A stretch of 64,000 nucleotides of DNA, from positions 1,786 through 65,785 of the forward strand of contig NZ_LZRD01000007.1 of assembly GCF_001687325.1 (NCBI RefSeq), in the 5' to 3' direction. Below are positions 59,762 through 64,000 of this stretch, one piece after another (the first letter of the stretch is position 1; every line of letters begins with the position of its first letter). Both the position numbers and the translations under genes were made by a program. The notes under the pieces were generated by a model that was not told the DNA's origin, ran no database searches, and saw nothing but the letters and a program-made list of their open reading frames with translations. Source of the stretch: Streptomyces sp. PTY087I2 (GTDB taxonomy: Bacteria; Actinomycetota; Actinomycetes; Streptomycetales; Streptomycetaceae).

Positions 59762-61431
59762 GTGGCGGCGGGCTGCTGGTCGCGGGGACGACCTCGGACG
59801 CGGGGAAGAGCGTCGTCACTGCGGGCATCTGCCGCTGGCTGGTGCGCCGGGGCGTGAAGGTCGCGCCGTTCAAGGCACAGAACATGTCCCTCAACTCCTT
59901 CGTGACCCGTGAGGGCGCGGAGATCGGGCGTGCCCAGGCCATGCAGGCGCAGGCCGCCCGGGTGGAGCCGACGGCCCTGATGAACCCGGTGCTGCTGAAG
60001 CCCGGCAGCGACCGGTCCAGCCAGGTGGTCCTCATGGGCAAGCCGGTGGGCGAGATGAGCGCCCGGGGGTACCACGGGGGCCGTCAGGAGGCGCTGCTCG
60101 GGACGGTGACCGACTGCCTGGAGGAGCTGCGGTCGACATACGACGCGGTGATCTGCGAGGGGGCCGGGTCCCCCGCCGAGATCAATCTGCGGCGGACCGA
60201 CATCGTGAACATGGGCATCGCGCGGGCCGCCCGCTTCCCCGTGCTGGTCGTCGGGGACATCGACCGGGGCGGGGTCTTCGCCTCGTTCTTCGGGACGACG
60301 GCGCTGCTGAGCGCGGAGGACCAGTCGCTGGTCGCCGGGTACCTGGTGAACAAGTTCCGGGGTGACGTCTCGCTGCTGGAGCCGGGGCTCGACATGCTGT
60401 ACGGACTGACCGGGCGGCGTACGTACGGAGTGCTGCCGTACGCCCATGGGCTCGGCATCGACGAGGAGGACGGCCTGCGGGTCTCCCTGCGGGGTGCGGT
60501 GCGGGAGTCGGTCGTGGCTCCCCCGCACGGTGAGGACGTGTTGCGGGTCGCGGTCTGCGCGGTGCCGTTGATGTCCAACTTCACGGACGTGGACGCGCTG
60601 GCCGCCGAACCGGGCGTCGTTGTGCGGTTCGTGGACCGGGCGGAGGAGCTGGCCGACGCGGACCTGGTGATCGTGCCGGGGACGCGCGGCACGGTGAAGG
60701 CGCTGGCCTGGCTGCGTGAGCGCGGTCTCGCGGACGCATTGGTCCGGCGTGCGGCGGAGGGGCGGCCGGTGCTGGGGATCTGCGGCGGGTTCCAGGTGCT
60801 CGGCGAGCGGATCGAGGACGAGGTGGAGTCGCGGGCGGGGGTGGTGGACGGGCTCGGCCTGCTGCCCGTGCGGATTCGGTTCGACCGGGACAAGACGCTG
60901 GCGCGGCCGGTGGGTTCGGCGCTCGGTGAGGTGGTGGAGGGGTACGAGATCCACCACGGGGTGGCCGACGTACGGGGCGGGGAACCGTTCCTGGACGGGT
61001 GCCGGGTGGGGGCGGTGTGGGGGACGCACTGGCACGGGTCGCTGGAGAGCGATGCGTTCCGGCGGCGGTTCCTGGTGGCGGTGGCCCGGGCCGCGGGGCG
61101 GCGGTTCGTTCCTGCGCCGGACACGAGGTTCGGGGTGCTGCGGGAGGAGCAGTTGGATCGGCTGGGGGATCTGGTGGAGGAGCATGCGGATACGGAGGCG
61201 TTGTGGGGGTTGATCGAGGGGGGCGCGCCTGCGGGGTTGCCGTTTGTGCCACCGGGGGCGCCGACGTTGGGTGCGGGTGCGGGTGGTGCGGCGAGCCGGG
61301 GCGCTGCCCCGGACCCCGCTCCTCAATCGCCGGAGGGGCTTGAAGTGGGTCACCCGGAGGCGCAAGGGAAGGCCCCAAGACCCCAGGGGCCCGATGGTGC
61401 TGATGTTCATCTCGACGAGGAGGCCTTGTGA
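59758..61431 (+). CDS. cobQ: cobyric acid synthase
   Basis: 557 aa, ATG overlapping the cobD stop. CobQ/CbiP amidates four carboxylates of adenosylcobyrinic a,c-diamide with glutamine and ATP. N-terminal synthetase: [20 protein letters not shown] (P loop), [50 protein letters not shown]-terminal triad-type amidotransferase: [12 protein letters not shown] (Cys near residue 341), with the usual His in [14 protein letters not shown]. The last ~55 residues after LIEGGAPAG, Pro/Gly-rich, are encoded by a streptomycete intergenic repeat and are absent from typical CobQ. The stop overlaps the chelatase GTG (GTGA). Confidence 0.94.
   Translation: MSGGGLLVAGTTSDAGKSVVTAGICRWLVRRGVKVAPFKAQNMSLNSFVTREGAEIGRAQAMQAQAARVEPTALMNPVLLKPGSDRSSQVVLMGKPVGEMSARGYHGGRQEALLGTVTDCLEELRSTYDAVICEGAGSPAEINLRRTDIVNMGIARAARFPVLVVGDIDRGGVFASFFGTTALLSAEDQSLVAGYLVNKFRGDVSLLEPGLDMLYGLTGRRTYGVLPYAHGLGIDEEDGLRVSLRGAVRESVVAPPHGEDVLRVAVCAVPLMSNFTDVDALAAEPGVVVRFVDRAEELADADLVIVPGTRGTVKALAWLRERGLADALVRRAAEGRPVLGICGGFQVLGERIEDEVESRAGVVDGLGLLPVRIRFDRDKTLARPVGSALGEVVEGYEIHHGVADVRGGEPFLDGCRVGAVWGTHWHGSLESDAFRRRFLVAVARAAGRRFVPAPDTRFGVLREEQLDRLGDLVEEHADTEALWGLIEGGAPAGLPFVPPGAPTLGAGAGGAASRGAAPDPAPQSPEGLEVGHPEAQGKAPRPQGPDGADVHLDEEAL
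61298..61341 (+). repeat. streptomycete intergenic repeat inside the cobQ 3' end
   Basis: GGGGC-GCT-GCCCC hairpin (61298-61310), then GGACCCCGCTCCTCAATCGC and CGGAGGGGCTT. This is the common genus-wide repeat; its CTCAATCGCCGGAGGGGCT part (61322-61340) is close to the CTCAAGCGCCGGACGGGCT copies near chpE. Normally intergenic, here it is translated as part of CobQ. Confidence 0.82.
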
Positions 61432-63464
61432 GTACGCCCTATCCCTTTACCGCGATCGTCGGGCAGGACGATCTGCGGCTCGGGCTCTTGCTCAATGCCG
61501 TCAGTCCGGCCGTCGGCGGCGTGCTCGTGCGGGGTGAGAAGGGGACCGCCAAGTCCACCGCCGTGCGGGCGCTCGCCGCGCTGATGCCCGAGGTCTCCGT
61601 CGTACCGGGGTGCCGGTTCTCCTGTGACCCCGGCTCTCCCGATCCGGCGTGTCCCGATGGGCCCCACGCGGAGGCGGCCGGTGTGTCGCGTCCGGCGCGG
61701 ACCGTGGAGCTGCCCGTGGGCGCGTCCGAGGACCGGCTCGTGGGGGCGTTGGACATCGAGCGGGCGCTCTCGGAGGGCGTGAAGGCGTTCGAGCCGGGGC
61801 TGTTGGCCGACGCGCATCGCGGGATCCTGTACGTCGACGAGGTCAACCTCCTCCACGACCACCTGGTGGACCTGCTGCTGGACGCGGCGGCCATGGGTGC
61901 CTCGTACGTCGAGCGCGAGGGCGTCTCCGTACGGCATGCGGCGCGGTTCCTGCTGGTCGGGACGATGAACCCGGAAGAGGGCGAGCTGCGGCCGCAGTTG
62001 CTGGACCGGTTCGGGCTGACCGTGGAGGTCTCCGCCTCCCGGGACACCGACGAGCGGGTGGAGGTCGTGCGGCGGCGGCTCGCGTACGACGACGATCCCG
62101 AGGGGTTCGCCGCGCGCTGGGCCGAGGAGGAGGGCGCCCTGCGCGAGCGGATCGCCGCCGCGCGCGTCCTGCTGCCCCGGGTCGTGCTGAGCGACGGCGT
62201 GCTGCGGCAGATCGCGGCCACCTGCGCCGCGTTCGAGGTCGACGGGATGCGAGCCGACATCGTGATGGCCCGTACCGCCACCGCGCTCGCCGCCTGGGCG
62301 GGGCGCGAGGAGGTCACCGCAGACGACGTACGGCAGGCGGCCCTGCTGGCCCTCCCCCACCGGCGGCGTCGCAACCCGTTCGACGCGCCCGGTCTCGACG
62401 AGGACAAGCTCGACCGGACCCTGGACGAGGCCGGCCCCCGGGACGACCACGACGACGATGACCCCGACCCCGGGCCCGATGGCGGTGGCGACGGTGGTGG
62501 GGGCGGGGGTGTGCCGCCGCAGGCCGATGGCGAGGACCGTACGCCGCCCCAGAGTGCGGAGGGCGACTCTCCGTCCCCGGGCCCCGAGGGCACGCCCGAG
62601 AACACGCCCGGCCGATCCGCCGGGGGTGAGCAGCAGCCCGTGGCCGCCGCCGAGCCGTTCCGGACGAAGATGCTCAGCGTGCCGGGGCTGGGGGAAGGTG
62701 CTGCGGGGCGGCGTTCCCGGGCGCGTACCGAGCATGGTCGGACCACTGGAGCGGTTCGGCCACAGGGCTCGCTGACCAAGCTCCACCTGGCCGCCACCGT
62801 GCAGGCCGCCGCCCCGCACCAGCGTGCGCGCGGGCGTGCGGGGCGCGGGCTCGTGGTGCGCCGGGACGATCTGCGGCAGGCGACCCGGGAGGGGCGGGAG
62901 GGCAACCTCGTGCTGTTCGTCGTGGACGCCTCCGGGTCGATGGCGGCCCGGCAGCGGATGAGTGCCGTCAAGGGGGCCGTGCTCTCCCTGCTGCTCGACG
63001 CCTACCAGCGGCGGGACAAGGTCGGTCTGGTGACCTTCCGGGGCAAGGAGGCGGAGGTGGCGCTGCCGCCAACCTCCTCCGTCGACGCGGCCGCCGCCCG
63101 GCTGGAGTCGCTGCCGACGGGCGGGCGCACTCCGCTCGCCGCTGGGCTGCTCAAGGCCCATGACGTGCTGCGCGTGGAGCGGCTGCGCGATCCGTCGCGG
63201 CGGCCCCTGCTCGTCGTCGTCACGGACGGGCGGGCGACCGGCGGTCCGGAGCCCGTGGCGCTCGCCGGGCGGGCGGCGCGGCTACATCGTGCCGAGGGGA
63301 CGGCCTCGGTCGTCGTGGACTGCGAGTCGGGGTACGTACGCCTCGGTCTCGCCGGGGAGTTGGCCCGGGAACTGGGAGGCACCGCCGTCACGCTCGACGA
63401 GCTGCGGGCCGACTCGATCGCCGGGCTCGTCAAGGACGTCACCGCAGCCGGGAGGGCCGCTTAA
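61428..63464 (+). CDS. ChlI/ChlD-type chelatase (putative cobaltochelatase subunit)
   Basis: 678 aa, GTG overlapping the cobQ stop. AAA+ module: Walker [10 protein letters not shown] (36-44), Walker [16 protein letters not shown], sensor [20 protein letters not shown]. An Asp/Gly/Pro-rich linker (~340-400) joins it to a C-terminal VWA domain with [17 protein letters not shown] and the downstream TDGRATG. It is a fused BchI/BchD-like protein; in actinobacterial B12 loci this type is thought to drive cobalt insertion together with a CobN-type subunit, which is not in the window. TAATG overlap with cobO. Confidence 0.92.
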   Translation: MSTPYPFTAIVGQDDLRLGLLLNAVSPAVGGVLVRGEKGTAKSTAVRALAALMPEVSVVPGCRFSCDPGSPDPACPDGPHAEAAGVSRPARTVELPVGASEDRLVGALDIERALSEGVKAFEPGLLADAHRGILYVDEVNLLHDHLVDLLLDAAAMGASYVEREGVSVRHAARFLLVGTMNPEEGELRPQLLDRFGLTVEVSASRDTDERVEVVRRRLAYDDDPEGFAARWAEEEGALRERIAAARVLLPRVVLSDGVLRQIAATCAAFEVDGMRADIVMARTATALAAWAGREEVTADDVRQAALLALPHRRRRNPFDAPGLDEDKLDRTLDEAGPRDDHDDDDPDPGPDGGGDGGGGGGVPPQADGEDRTPPQSAEGDSPSPGPEGTPENTPGRSAGGEQQPVAAAEPFRTKMLSVPGLGEGAAGRRSRARTEHGRTTGAVRPQGSLTKLHLAATVQAAAPHQRARGRAGRGLVVRRDDLRQATREGREGNLVLFVVDASGSMAARQRMSAVKGAVLSLLLDAYQRRDKVGLVTFRGKEAEVALPPTSSVDAAAARLESLPTGGRTPLAAGLLKAHDVLRVERLRDPSRRPLLVVVTDGRATGGPEPVALAGRAARLHRAEGTASVVVDCESGYVRLGLAGELARELGGTAVTLDELRADSIAGLVKDVTAAGRAA

Positions 63465-64000
63465 TGCCGCAGGGACAGCCGACATCGGTGCCGGACGACG
63501 GGCTCACCACCCGTCAGCGCCGCAACCGCCCGCTCCTGTTCGTCCACACGGGCATCGGGAAAGGCAAGTCGACGGCCGCCTTCGGGCTCGCGCTGCGGGC
63601 CTGGAACCAGGGGTGGCCGATCGGGGTGTTCCAGTTCGTGAAGTCGGCGAAGTGGAAGGTCGGCGAGGAGAACGCGCTGAAGGTGCTGGGCGCGAGCGGC
63701 GAGGGCGGCACCGTCGACTGGCACAAGATGGGCGAGGGCTGGTCCTGGGTCCAGCGCGACGGCCAGGTCGACAACGAGGAGAAGGCCCGCGAGGGCTGGG
63801 AGCAGGTCAAGCGGGACCTGGCGGCGGAGACGTACAAGCTGTACGTGCTCGACGAGTTCGCCTATCCGCTGCACTGGGGCTGGATCGACACCGACGAGGT
63901 CGTCGAGGTGATGCGGAACCGGCCCGGCACCCAGCACGTGGTGATCACCGGCCGCAACGCGCCCGACAAGCTCATCGAGGCCGCCGACCTGGTGACCGAC
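63464..64000 (+). CDS. cobO: cob(I)yrinic acid a,c-diamide adenosyltransferase, 3' end outside window
   Basis: 179 codons visible; ATG at 63464 overlaps the chelatase stop (TAATG). Attaches the 5'-deoxyadenosyl group from ATP to cobalt. The P loop TGIGKGKSTAAFGLALRAW (Gly30-Ser36 core) is typical of CobO/BtuR, followed by VGVFQFVKSAKWKVGEENAL-like text (IGVFQFVKSAKWKVGEENAL here), WHKMGEGWSWVQRDGQ, KLYVLDEFAYPLHWGWID, and VVITGRNAPDKLIEAADLVT. The remaining ~20 residues and any later cob genes lie beyond the window. Confidence 0.95.
   Translation, partial: MPQGQPTSVPDDGLTTRQRRNRPLLFVHTGIGKGKSTAAFGLALRAWNQGWPIGVFQFVKSAKWKVGEENALKVLGASGEGGTVDWHKMGEGWSWVQRDGQVDNEEKAREGWEQVKRDLAAETYKLYVLDEFAYPLHWGWIDTDEVVEVMRNRPGTQHVVITGRNAPDKLIEAADLVTD

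Overview
The window is a high-GC actinobacterial chromosome segment, almost certainly Streptomyces. Direct pointers are a cysteine-free chaplin (ChpE type), frequent GTG/TTG starts and GTGA/ATGA stop-start overlaps, a 6C small RNA, short C-rich intergenic repeats typical of streptomycetes, and an rrn leader ending exactly at a 16S 5' end. From memory, the gene order (chpE, serB, fabI-fabG, tldD/E, tyrS, moaA, actP, pit, cob genes) follows the S. coelicolor SCO17xx-SCO185x core, so this is mostly conserved chromosome and not an island.

Layout. 1-0.65 kb: leader and promoters of an rRNA operon reading left out of the window. 0.66-10.3 kb: 3-methyladenine glycosylase, Spo0M, a PEBP protein, an HNH nuclease, a TSUP exporter, an SPFH/NfeD pair, an ABC ATPase, chpE and a GAF-kinase/LuxR-type two-component pair. 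10.5-19.7 kb: an SDR overlapping a QueA homologue that carries a repetitive N-terminal extension of about 270 residues, a secreted lytic transglycosylase, a double-FHA ABC exporter, serB, sixA and small membrane proteins. 19.7-29 kb: MFS transporter divergent from a GntR regulator, fabI-fabG, tldD-tldE (junction duplicated around an insertion), tyrS. 29-36.8 kb: 6C RNA, moaA, acetate-type symporter with its DUF485 partner, a secreted subtilase, lysoplasmalogenase and sterol-desaturase-like genes.

36.9-49.4 kb: a NACHT-LRR STAND NTPase (bacterial NLR-like, probable antiphage protein) with a TTA codon near its start, an exonuclease-BRCT protein, SURF1, GH15, an SDR without the usual catalytic Tyr/Lys, and a five-gene Asp23/AmaP envelope-stress operon with a divergent Asp23-like gene. 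49.7-58.3 kb: ABC-F ATPase, a frameshifted zinc metallopeptidase, VOC protein, a helical protein of unknown function, alpha/beta hydrolase, class II aldolase, and a PiT phosphate transporter behind a PHO-box-like site. 58.4-64 kb: a cobalamin riboswitch, then a short leader ORF, cobD, cobQ, a ChlI/ChlD-type chelatase and cobO (cut by the window end), all overlapping or nearly so and reading as one B12-repressed operon.

Most notable observations: the NACHT-LRR gene and its TTA codon; the in-frame tandem repeats inserted in front of the QueA core; the duplication and insertion splitting the tldD/tldE overlap; a leader ORF that probably couples the riboswitch to cobD, which lacks its own Shine-Dalgarno; and an intergenic repeat absorbed into the C-terminal tail of CobQ.
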